10,208 bases of DNA from a bacterium. Its GTDB lineage: Bacteria > Latescibacterota > UBA2968 > GCA-2709665. A program made the position numbers and the translations under genes. Location: the NCBI GenBank assembly GCA_027619145.1, contig JAQCGA010000092.1, positions 1 to 10,208 of the forward strand, given 5' to 3'. The notes beneath the pieces are model-generated. The model was not told the DNA's origin and ran no database searches. It saw only the letters and a list, made by a program, of their open reading frames with translations. This document shows, one piece after another, positions 1 through 6,984 of the stretch (the first letter of the stretch is position 1; each line of letters opens with the position of its first letter).

Positions 1-2
1 CC

Positions 3-923
3 TCTGCACCTCCTTCCAGAGCCTCCCAGGCCTTTGTGGCTGTTTCCATTGTACAGGGCCAGGTCGAAATCCGGTCCACCGATGGCATCTGGACACCTGC
101 ACGGCGTGGCGCACTGCTTGGCCCAGGAGACACCATTCGCACAGGCGCAGACGGGCAGGCCGAACTCCTCCTCCGGAATGGAGGCGGGCGCCTCCGACTG
201 GACAGGAATACAGCATTTTCGCCGGACGGTCGCGTTTCCTCTCCACGCGGTACCGTCACAGAAGGAAGCCTCTGGGCAGATGTAAAAGCTTCTCGGGGCC
301 AGGAAAACAGCTTTGTTCTCAACTCCGCCGTCTCCCGCACCCAGGCCCAGGCAGCCACGTTCCGCCTTCATGTTCTAAAACCGGACTCGGTGCAGATCTC
401 GGTATACAAAGGGCATGCCCGCCTGACCAATCCCCCCTCCCCATCAGACCTTCCAGATTCAGAAAAATGGCTCAACATACCCGCCGGACGCGCACTGGCT
501 CTAACACCTCATCAACCTCCAGTCTGGGGTGAAATCGATACAGGCGAAGACTGGAAGGACGGCTGGCAAACACGGAGAGACCAGACACCGGATCCCCGAA
601 CGGAAACGGAGGAAAAACCCTCCGGCCAGCAGGCCCTGCACCGGAGCCTGAAGAACATCAACCCCGAAATTTACCTCTCTGTAGAAGTAGAACTGAAAAG
701 CGACCAGGAAACCTCCAAAGAACAACAGGCACAGATCCAGAAAATCAAAATCCGCTCAAAAGACTGGGATCGGCTGGCTCCTTACAAAAAAGTGGAACTG
801 CTCAATGACACCTTTACCCTCCTCAAACGCAAATATCCCAACATCCGGCACTCCGTAATCCTGGAATTCGACGACGGCCGCCCGGACCTGGAACTGAAAT
901 ACGCCTCCTCTCTCAATGGATAA
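3..923 (+). CDS. FecR-domain protein, 5' end outside window
   Basis: The reading frame is already open at the window edge and runs 306 codons to TAA at 921-923. The GTG at 36 is internal, because the frame continues upstream of it without a stop, so the true start is not in the window. Residues about 12-140 read as a FecR domain: a V-x-G-x-V-E strand, then W-T-P-A-R, G-x-x-L-x-x-G-D-T-I-R-T, an A-E-L-L-L strand, an R-L-D-R-N-T turn, and a second half ending in I-S-V-Y-K-G-H-A-R-L. FecR domains are periplasmic beta-rich modules found in sigma regulators and in envelope proteins. No sigma factor is visible here, so an envelope or surface role is as likely as signalling. A charged, proline-rich linker (about 180-220) leads to a compact C-terminal region (about 225-306) with W-D-R-L, a K-V-E-L-L-N-D-T-F helix, YPNI and F-D-D-G-R-P-D-L-E-L, which I do not recognise. 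The gene is closed by a strong terminator 28 bases after the stop. Confidence 0.8.
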   Translation, partial: SAPPSRASQAFVAVSIVQGQVEIRSTDGIWTPARRGALLGPGDTIRTGADGQAELLLRNGGGRLRLDRNTAFSPDGRVSSPRGTVTEGSLWADVKASRGQENSFVLNSAVSRTQAQAATFRLHVLKPDSVQISVYKGHARLTNPPSPSDLPDSEKWLNIPAGRALALTPHQPPVWGEIDTGEDWKDGWQTRRDQTPDPRTETEEKPSGQQALHRSLKNINPEIYLSVEVELKSDQETSKEQQAQIQKIKIRSKDWDRLAPYKKVELLNDTFTLLKRKYPNIRHSVILEFDDGRPDLELKYASSLNG

Positions 924-950
924 GTTTTTCTAAAAGCCACATGTTCTATA

Positions 951-986
951 ATATCCCGGATGAAAAATCATCCGGGATATTTTTTT
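951..986 (+). terminator. Intrinsic terminator of the FecR gene
   Basis: A perfect 13-bp inverted repeat (951-963 with 968-980, arm ATATCCCGGATGA) closes on an AAAA loop and is followed directly by six T. It lies 28 bases after the FecR-domain stop codon and separates that gene from the efflux locus. Confidence 0.93.
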
Positions 987-997
987 CGAGAAAACGC

Positions 998-1027
998 TTG
1001 ACTTCGTCAATTCTAAATGATTATTTT
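998..1027 (+). promoter_or_regulatory. Possible sigma-70-type promoter in AT-rich island
   Basis: TTGACT (998-1003) is followed after 18 bases by TATTTT (1022-1027), matching consensus at 5 of 6 and 4 of 6 positions. The -35 element is part of a small inverted repeat TTGAC-TTC-GTCAA (998-1010), which could also be an operator. The region from about 1009 to 1070 is markedly AT-rich compared with its surroundings, as expected of a promoter. A transcript from here would give the adaptor gene a 5' leader of about 350 nt, or would end at the T8 tract at 1180. The -10 element is poor, so this is tentative. Confidence 0.35.
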
Positions 1028-1154
1028 CTAATAATACAATACCATGTACATTATTATATTTCATATAAAGCAGTACCCTTACTCGCAGCCCACACACCGG
1101 AGATTTTCCGGCCCATTCGGCCTGAACTCTGCGAGACAGATTCTCACCGAACCC

Positions 1155-1187
1155 AACCCTGGTGCCACCTGGAAGTGGGTTTTTTTT
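1155..1187 (+). terminator. Possible weak terminator or attenuator with T8 tract
   Basis: AACCC (1155-1159) can pair with GGGTT (1177-1181), with a short inner GGT/ACC pairing, just before a run of eight T (1180-1187). Competing stems CCAC/GTGG (1165-1168 with 1175-1178) and ACCCA/TGGGT (1151-1155 with 1176-1180) are also possible. The T tract is convincing but each stem is short. If real, it would end a transcript starting near 1034 and make it either a small RNA or an attenuated leader for the adaptor gene at 1387. Confidence 0.3.
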
Positions 1188-1294
1188 GATGGGTGGCCAG
1201 ACCCGGCACCGCCCACTCCCCGTACAACACTTCCATAATTAAACCCATTGATTTAAACGAAACATCCGGCCCCTATAAAGAGTCGAAGAAGGGG

Positions 1295-1350
1295 ACGGCA
1301 AATGGACGCTCAACGGGTGTGCCGTACAAAAATTTTACTCGTACCCCGTT
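1295..1350 (+). other. Possible H-type pseudoknot in adaptor-gene leader
   Basis: ACGGCA (1295-1300) pairs with TGCCGT (1320-1325). Inside the resulting loop, AACGGG (1312-1317) is complementary to CCCGTT (1345-1350), so the two stems interlock as an H-type pseudoknot. Both stems are perfect 6-mers, and the structure lies 25-30 bases before the ribosome binding site of the adaptor gene. It matches no riboswitch class I can name, and two 6-bp pairings can occur by chance in a leader of this length. Confidence 0.25.
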
Positions 1351-1374
1351 CTTTCTCTTTCTCATAGAAAAATT

Positions 1375-1379
1375 AAGGA
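1375..1379 (+). promoter_or_regulatory. Ribosome binding site of adaptor gene
   Basis: AAGGA lies seven bases before the ATG at 1387. It supports that start, which also opens a clean signal peptide. Confidence 0.75.
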
Positions 1380-1386
1380 TATCCAG

Positions 1387-2601
1387 ATGACGCAGAAGAA
1401 ACTGTGGCGAAAATCAAACCTGTTCGTTGTCGTATTCGCCCTGACCGGCCTGTGCCTGGCCTGTGGGGGCGACAAGACCGGTGGAGAAGCCCAGACCACC
1501 GCCGGTACGGACTCCACAAAAACCGCTTCTTCCAAAGTAGATAGTTCGAAAGTAGATTCTGCCAGCGCCAAGACAGCCGAAAAAAACAAGAAATCCCCCA
1601 AAGCACCTGAAGGTGTACCCGTAAAAGTGAACGCCGTTGAACAGGGCGAAATCTCTTCGTACCTCCTCTTCAGCGCTACAGTGGAAGCCGAAGAGTCTGT
1701 AGACATTTATGCTCAAGCAACCGGTCTTGTGGAAGAAGTTCTGGCCGAAGAAGGCGACAATATCAAAAAAGGCCAGGTCCTGGTTACCCTTGCAGATGAT
1801 GACTTAAAGCTCTCCGAGGCAGAAGCGCGAGTAGCTTACCAGAAACTGGAGTCTACTTTTGAACGTCAAAAAGAAATGTTCAGCCGCAAACTGCTTTCCA
1901 AAGAAAATTTCGAACGAGACAGGTTCGACCTGGAACAGACCCGCATCCGCTGGGAACGCGCAAAACTCGCCCTGGCCCATGCTTCTGTCAAATCTCCTGT
2001 GAACGGGGTTGTTGCAGAACGCCTCGTCAAACTGGGTGACCGCATCAGCCCCACCGGTAAACTCTTCAGCCTGGTCAACATGCGCAATCTCATCGCCTAC
2101 GTGCACATCCCCGGCCGAGAACTGCGCACCCTTACGGTGGGCCAGCCAGCCGTCGTCACCACAGATTTCATCCCGGACACAACCTTCAGTGCACGTATCC
2201 TCCGAATTAGTCCCGTGGTAGACCCGGGCAGCGGCACATTCAAAATCACGCTTACCCTGGACAACAAAGATGGCCAGTTGCGACCGGGCATGTTCGTCAA
2301 CACACACATTGTTACCGCCACACACGATCAAGCAATCCTGGTTCCCAAACGCGCTGTTGTTTACGACGACGGGCTCCCGCATGTCTTTGTTGTTCAAGAC
2401 AGCACAGCCAACAAAGTCCGGCTCGAAGTAGGCTTTGAGGATGGCCAGAACCTGGAAGTACTCTCTGGTATAAAACATGGTGATCGCATCGTTATCGTTG
2501 GCCAGAACGGGCTTAAAGACAATGCCCACATCCGTATTATCGAAGGCGAAGGCCTGCGCATTCCGTCCAAACCCGATTCCACTGTCCAACAGGCTTCCTG
2601 A
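1387..2601 (+). CDS. RND efflux periplasmic adaptor (MFP/HlyD family), lipoprotein
   Basis: A 404-aa membrane fusion protein that should bridge the RND pump in the inner membrane and the outer-membrane channel. Residues 1-25 form a signal peptide (K-K-L-W-R-K, then a hydrophobic stretch 11-25) ending at C26 in the context L-C-L-A-C, a plausible lipobox with an unusual Cys at -3. A polar linker of Ser, Thr, Lys and Asp follows (27-75) and contains a tandem S-K-V-D-S repeat. The family domains come in order: first lipoyl half (about 105-140, with T-G-L-V-E-E-V and E-G-D-N-I-K-K-G-Q-V-L), alpha-hairpin (141-197), second lipoyl half (199-231, with S-P-V-N-G-V-V and G-D-R-I-S-P-T-G), beta-barrel (232-310, with L-R-P-G-M-F-V) and membrane-proximal domain (311-390, starting V-P-K-R-A-V). 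The hairpin is short for the family. The length is normal. The RND gene follows 68 bases after the stop, so the two are probably co-transcribed. Family assignment is firm; the substrate is unknown. Confidence 0.95.
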   Translation: MTQKKLWRKSNLFVVVFALTGLCLACGGDKTGGEAQTTAGTDSTKTASSKVDSSKVDSASAKTAEKNKKSPKAPEGVPVKVNAVEQGEISSYLLFSATVEAEESVDIYAQATGLVEEVLAEEGDNIKKGQVLVTLADDDLKLSEAEARVAYQKLESTFERQKEMFSRKLLSKENFERDRFDLEQTRIRWERAKLALAHASVKSPVNGVVAERLVKLGDRISPTGKLFSLVNMRNLIAYVHIPGRELRTLTVGQPAVVTTDFIPDTTFSARILRISPVVDPGSGTFKITLTLDNKDGQLRPGMFVNTHIVTATHDQAILVPKRAVVYDDGLPHVFVVQDSTANKVRLEVGFEDGQNLEVLSGIKHGDRIVIVGQNGLKDNAHIRIIEGEGLRIPSKPDSTVQQAS

Positions 2602-2640
2602 GTGTCCGTCAATTCCAATTCGGATTTCCATTCTCTAAAC

Positions 2641-2673
2641 ATGATCTCTACTTCGCAGGCCTCCCACCTATGA
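2641..2673 (+). promoter_or_regulatory. Ten-codon mini-ORF overlapping the RND start
   Basis: An ATG at 2641 opens a ten-codon frame (M-I-S-T-S-Q-A-S-H-L) whose TGA (2671-2673) overlaps the RND start codon at 2670 as ATGA. The RND ATG has no Shine-Dalgarno sequence at normal distance, so ribosomes ending on the mini-ORF could restart on the pump gene. The mini-ORF itself also lacks a clear ribosome binding site, so coupling is a hypothesis only. Confidence 0.25.
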
Positions 2674-5600
2674 GCGACAATCCCAAAGAGCCATCTGCCC
2701 AGAAACACCTCTCTCAGGTCAAAACGCAGATCTCCCGCACCTTCGAAATTACCACCCGGCGGCCTGTGGCCATCTTCATGGTCGTGCTTGCCGTAGCCGT
2801 CTTCGGCTATATCTCCTACCAGCAACTTCCGCTCACATTAATGCCAGACATTTCCTACCCCACGGTCACCATCCGTACAGAATACCCGGATACTGCACCT
2901 CAGGAAGTTGAAAACCTCATCTCCCGCCCCACGGAACAGCGCCTGGGCGTGGTCAACAACCTCGTCAGCATCATCTCAATTTCCCGAGCCGGCATCTCGG
3001 ACGTGATTCTGGAATTCGGCTGGGATACCAATATGAACGACGCCGTGCAAACCGTGCGCGAAAACCTGGACAGGCTCAACCTACCGCGCGGCGTCAACAA
3101 ACCTCTTATTCTGCGCTACGATCCCACGCAAGATCCCATTATGCGTATTGGCCTGTACGGAAAAGCAGACCTGTACACCCTGCGCCTGATTGCTGAAGAG
3201 GAAATCAAACAGGAACTGGAAGCGCTCAAAGGCGTGGCCGCCGCCCGGGTGCAGGGCGGATTGGAAGAAGAGATTCGCGTAAAACTTAGCGAACGGCAAC
3301 TCTCAGCGATGGGCCTGAGCATTTCAGACATCAACCAGCGGCTAACCGAAGAAAACATCAACCTGGCCGGTGGTAGTCTACTGGACGGACAAACCCAGTA
3401 CCTGGTCCGCACGCTCAATGAGTTTCAAACCGTGGACGAAATACGCAACCTCGTTGTAGGCCGAAGAGGCAACGTGGAAATCCGCCTCAAAGATGTTGCC
3501 GTTGTAGAACGCAGCCACAAAGAACGAGAAATCATCACACGCGTAAATGGCGTGGAAAGCGTAGAAATCGAGATTTTCAAGGAAGCAGATGCCAATATTG
3601 TGGCCACGGCCCAGCGTGTACGCGATCGGCTTTTCGGCACTCCAGATCAACTGGCGTACGTAGAAGAACTCAAAGCGGGCAAGGTCAAACAGACCGAAAA
3701 AGCCAACCGCCAGCAGCAAGTAAAGCAATTCATTCAGCTCAAAGAAATGACAAGCTTTATCGCGTTCTCTTTGCCCGAAGGCCTCAGCCTGGACGTGCTG
3801 TCCGATCAATCTCGCTTCATTGAAGCCTCGGTGAACGAAGTCAAACAAACCGCCGTCATCGGTGGCCTCCTGGCCATTCTGGTCCTCTACATCTTCCTGC
3901 GCAACCCAGGCCACACCGCCATCGTTGGCCTGTCCATCCCCATTTCCATTGTAGCCACGTTCGCACCCATGAACATTTTCGGCGTCTCGCTCAACATCAT
4001 GTCCCTCGGCGGGCTGGCACTGGGCGTAGGGATGCTCGTAGACAACTCCATCGTGGTCCTCGAAAGCATTTTCCGGTGCCGAGAGGAAGGCGACGATCTG
4101 GTCACTGCTGCAATCCGCGGCACCGGAGAGGTCGGTGGGGCAGTCTTCGCATCCACCCTCACCACAGTAGCGGTCTTTTTCCCCATCGTTTTTGTAGAAG
4201 GCGTGGCTGGGCAAGTTTTCGGAAACATGGCCCTCACTGTAGTTTTTTCCCTCCTTGCCTCTCTTGGTGTCGCTCTCTTTTTTATTCCCATGCTCGCCTC
4301 TCGCCGAATACAATTTGGCAGGTCTCCCGAAAAGGCCAGCACAGAGGCAGACCACGGCGGCACCCTGGACGAAATGTTCCGCTCAGAATTGCTCCAGCTT
4401 CGCTCCCTTGCAGAGCTGAAAGAACTGGCCGACAACCGGGCCGGACACAGCATACTTGCTCTCACTACCAAAGGACTTCTTACCCTCTTCTGGTTGCTCG
4501 GCGAGTTCGTACTGCGAACCCTCTGGGTACTGCTATGTCTGGTCGCCATCACCCTGAAATCTATCGTGGTCCTTCTCGCATCTCTGCTCGTTACGCCACT
4601 GTTCGCACTCGTTCAAAAGCTGCGCAAGAAAACGGGCCCGGTTTGGCAGAACATGTGCAATCGAGCCGAAGACCCACTCTTGTTCGGTTCGCCGCGCGTA
4701 CAGGCCATCTGGCATGATCTGCTGGTGTTCCATGCGCCGCGGTACCTCGGCCAGGATCTGCCCATAGGCTTGCGGTGGACCTGGAATGCAATGAAACGTA
4801 CCGTCCGCTGGGCGCTTGCCGGCAACACACTCCGAAAAGGGCTCCGGACTGTACCCGCTCTGCTCTTATTGCTTTTGCTACTGCTTTGTTTTCCCCTGGG
4901 TCCTGTTTATTTCTTGATGCGTTTCCTTATCTTCCTCACCGTTGCGCTCCTAGGCAAAATCCTGGTCCTGGCCCTCATGCTTCTCTTCTTAACGGGTCTG
5001 GCAGGCCTGGCTTTGCTGGCTGTCCTGGCGGCACCCTTCCTCATGCCTCTGGTCTTCTTTTTCGAACGCGGGTTCAGCGCCGTAAGCCAGGCCTATCCCA
5101 GGATGATTTCCTGGGCGCTGCACAACCGCACAACCGTTATTCTGGCGGCCCTGGTTCCATTTCTACTCTGTATTTACGTGCTCCTGCCTCGCATTGGCCG
5201 GGAATTGATTCCTCCCGTACACCAGGGCGAATTCAACCTGGAAATGGCCCTTTCCGTGGGCACCCCACTGGAACTCACCGACGAAACCGTACACAGCGTA
5301 GAATCCCGCATCCTCGCTCAACCCGACGTGGGCCGTATTTCAACCGTAGTGGGCGTAGACAAAACCGCCGTGTCTTCTTCGGACCAGGGCGAACACACAG
5401 CGCGGATCACCATTTTACTGAAAGAACACGAGGCCGGCACAAAAGAAAGAAGCTTCCTGGCATCGGCCGCGCACAGCCTGGTCTCTCTGCCCGGCCGAAT
5501 CTGGGGCGGTATCACCGGGGAGAATCCCATCGCACAACGCGAAGAAAATCTGATGGCGCGCCTGCGAGAAAGCCTGGCCGACCTGCCTCAGGCTTCAATC

Positions 5601-6692
5601 GACTTCTCCCGCCCGGCGCTCTTCAGCTTCAAAACGCCCATCGAAGTGGAAATTCGTGGCTACGACTTGGACGAGTTGAGCCGCCTGTCCCGCGAAGTGG
5701 AAGCGGCAATGCAGAACGTGCCCGGACTCTACGACGTGAAATCCAGCCTCCAGCGTGGCAGCCCCGAAGTCCAGATCAACTATCGCCGCGACTTGCTGGC
5801 TACCTACAACCTGAACCTCCGCGATGTGGCCACCCTGGTACGCGAAAAAGTCCAGGGCGACGTTGTTACTCGTTTCCGCGAAGAAGACCGCCGCATCGAC
5901 GTACTCGTCCGGGTGGACGAAGCAGACCGCTCAGGCGTAGCCGATTTGCGCCGCCTGGTCATCAATCCCACCGGGAACGTACCCATTCGCCTCTCATCAA
6001 TCGCCAATATCCAGGTCCAGGAAGGTCCCAGCGAAATACGCCGGATCGACCAGCAGCGTGCCGTACTCATTTCTGCCAATGTCAGCGGCATGGATTTGGG
6101 CACGGTTACCGGCTTCATCCAGCAAGCCCTGGAACAGGTAGAGATTCCCCCAGAGGTCACCTTTGTCATTGGGGGGCAAAACCGGGAAATGCAAACCTCC
6201 ATGGACAGCCTGTTTTTTGCGCTGGGCCTGGCCATTTTCCTGGTCTACATCGTCATGGCCTCCCAGTTCGAATCCTTCGTACACCCCTTTGTCATCATTT
6301 TCACTATACCGCTCGCGCTCATCGGGGTTATTCTTGTCCTGTATGCGATCGGCATTTCGCTCAGCGTGGTCGTTTTCTTAGGTCTGATTATGCTGGCCGG
6401 CATCGTGGTGAACAACGCCATTGTACTCGTCGATTATATCAATCACCTGCGCAGTACGGGAATGGGGAAATTCGACGCCATCGTACAGGCCGGTTCCGTG
6501 CGCCTGCGTCCCATTTTGATGACCACTGCCACCACCGTGTTGGGCCTCTTGCCAATGGCGCTTGGCCTGGGAGAAGGCGCTGAAATTCGCACCCCCATGG
6601 CCATTACCGTGGTCGCCGGTCTCACCAGCGCCACGCTGCTCACATTGATCGTCATCCCCACAGTCTACTCACTCCTGGCCCGCGAAGATTAA
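2670..6692 (+). CDS. RND efflux transporter permease with extra membrane block
   Basis: A 1340-aa inner-membrane RND-superfamily pump that should use the proton gradient to drive drug or lipophile export. TM1 is at about 33-50, followed by the first porter domain (50-393). TM2-TM6 lie at about 394-541, with the TM4 proton-relay motif G-M-L-V-D-N-S around D458. TM7 is at about 820-840, followed by the second porter domain (840-1180). TM8-TM12 lie at about 1182-1337, with the TM10 motif G-I-V-V-N-N-A-I-V-L-V-D at 1244-1255. By alignment to AcrB, D407 is kept (D458), D408 is Asn (N459) and K940 is Asn (N1248), a pattern common in SwrC-like RNDs. Typical members have about 1030-1060 residues. The excess lies between TM6 and TM7 (about 545-808): a charged stretch, a hydrophobic stretch (602-648), a basic loop rich in Trp (649-728) and a long hydrophobic run (729-797). 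The frame is intact throughout. Start ATG 2670 is the only in-frame choice but lacks a Shine-Dalgarno. The gene sits between its adaptor and its channel. Confidence 0.96.
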   Translation: MSDNPKEPSAQKHLSQVKTQISRTFEITTRRPVAIFMVVLAVAVFGYISYQQLPLTLMPDISYPTVTIRTEYPDTAPQEVENLISRPTEQRLGVVNNLVSIISISRAGISDVILEFGWDTNMNDAVQTVRENLDRLNLPRGVNKPLILRYDPTQDPIMRIGLYGKADLYTLRLIAEEEIKQELEALKGVAAARVQGGLEEEIRVKLSERQLSAMGLSISDINQRLTEENINLAGGSLLDGQTQYLVRTLNEFQTVDEIRNLVVGRRGNVEIRLKDVAVVERSHKEREIITRVNGVESVEIEIFKEADANIVATAQRVRDRLFGTPDQLAYVEELKAGKVKQTEKANRQQQVKQFIQLKEMTSFIAFSLPEGLSLDVLSDQSRFIEASVNEVKQTAVIGGLLAILVLYIFLRNPGHTAIVGLSIPISIVATFAPMNIFGVSLNIMSLGGLALGVGMLVDNSIVVLESIFRCREEGDDLVTAAIRGTGEVGGAVFASTLTTVAVFFPIVFVEGVAGQVFGNMALTVVFSLLASLGVALFFIPMLASRRIQFGRSPEKASTEADHGGTLDEMFRSELLQLRSLAELKELADNRAGHSILALTTKGLLTLFWLLGEFVLRTLWVLLCLVAITLKSIVVLLASLLVTPLFALVQKLRKKTGPVWQNMCNRAEDPLLFGSPRVQAIWHDLLVFHAPRYLGQDLPIGLRWTWNAMKRTVRWALAGNTLRKGLRTVPALLLLLLLLLCFPLGPVYFLMRFLIFLTVALLGKILVLALMLLFLTGLAGLALLAVLAAPFLMPLVFFFERGFSAVSQAYPRMISWALHNRTTVILAALVPFLLCIYVLLPRIGRELIPPVHQGEFNLEMALSVGTPLELTDETVHSVESRILAQPDVGRISTVVGVDKTAVSSSDQGEHTARITILLKEHEAGTKERSFLASAAHSLVSLPGRIWGGITGENPIAQREENLMARLRESLADLPQASIDFSRPALFSFKTPIEVEIRGYDLDELSRLSREVEAAMQNVPGLYDVKSSLQRGSPEVQINYRRDLLATYNLNLRDVATLVREKVQGDVVTRFREEDRRIDVLVRVDEADRSGVADLRRLVINPTGNVPIRLSSIANIQVQEGPSEIRRIDQQRAVLISANVSGMDLGTVTGFIQQALEQVEIPPEVTFVIGGQNREMQTSMDSLFFALGLAIFLVYIVMASQFESFVHPFVIIFTIPLALIGVILVLYAIGISLSVVVFLGLIMLAGIVVNNAIVLVDYINHLRSTGMGKFDAIVQAGSVRLRPILMTTATTVLGLLPMALGLGEGAEIRTPMAITVVAGLTSATLLTLIVIPTVYSLLARED

Positions 6693-6860
6693 AAGCGAAC
6701 AGACAAACCAGCTCGGACCCTGAATTTTTTTCTTTCTTTTTGGTCTAGATTCTGTTTTCTTTTACGCTCCAGACAAAGTTAGTGTTTACTTGGTACCTTT
6801 TTCTAATTTGCGTTGTCGTAAGTAAATAAGTGAGTTGGTCCCGCCGTTTCCTATAAGAAA

Positions 6861-6977
6861 AGAAAGAGGATGGGCGCCTCTTTCTGAAGTGAAAACGTGC
6901 GTTTATTGTAAGCGCCCCTGTCATTGCGTCCCCCTCCTGCACAAGGAGTACCGGGGAATTGGGTTTTTTCGAGGAGG
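6861..6977 (+). promoter_or_regulatory. Hairpin-rich leader of the channel gene, possible RBS masking
   Basis: Three stems follow one another: a perfect 9-bp hairpin (6861-6869 with 6877-6885), a 7-bp stem with one G-U pair (6899-6905 with 6909-6915), and CTCCT/AGGAG (6934-6938 with 6944-6948). CCTCCT at 6933-6938, used by the third stem, is also a perfect complement of the ribosome binding site AGGAGG at 6972-6977. Stem 3 and RBS pairing are therefore mutually exclusive, as in a translational switch. A T6 tract (6964-6969) lies between them. No ligand class is recognised. The rest of the gap from 6693 is AT- and pyrimidine-rich, with a T7 run at 6725 that has no stem before it, a 7-bp inverted repeat TTTACTT/AAGTAAA (6785-6791 with 6820-6826), and no convincing sigma-70 promoter. 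Confidence 0.4.
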
Positions 6978-6984
6978 CTGTTGC

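Noticed and set aside
1080..1180. Structured segment considered as a tRNA or known riboswitch
   Set aside because: It has no T-arm GGTTCRA consensus in the right place, no complete cloverleaf, and no match to cobalamin, guanidine or cyclic-di-GMP riboswitch cores.
1248..1279. TTGATT and TATAAA as a promoter for the adaptor gene
   Set aside because: The spacer is 20 bases, outside the normal 16-18, and no better -35 element lies at the right distance from TATAAA.
1804..2631. Antisense open frame (275 codons) opposite the adaptor gene
   Set aside because: It is fully opposite a confident adaptor CDS, and no domain or signal peptide was seen in it.
3378..4355. Long antisense open frame (325 codons) opposite the RND gene
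   Set aside because: It mirrors the codon bias of the sense gene and shows no recognisable motif. The sense strand carries clear RND motifs here.
4775..6583. Open frame of about 600 codons in another + frame inside the RND gene
   Set aside because: It lies wholly inside the pump gene, and its product is rich in Arg, Pro, Gly and His, as expected from reading GC-biased codons out of frame. It has no domain pattern and no ribosome binding site.
6693..6735. T7 run after the RND gene as a terminator
   Set aside because: No stem-loop precedes the T run, so read-through into the channel gene is more likely.
6835..6984. 50-codon in-frame extension of the channel gene
   Set aside because: It would put the signal peptide in the interior. 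The ATG at 6985 has a strong GAGGAGG at ideal spacing, and the extension is hairpin-rich leader.
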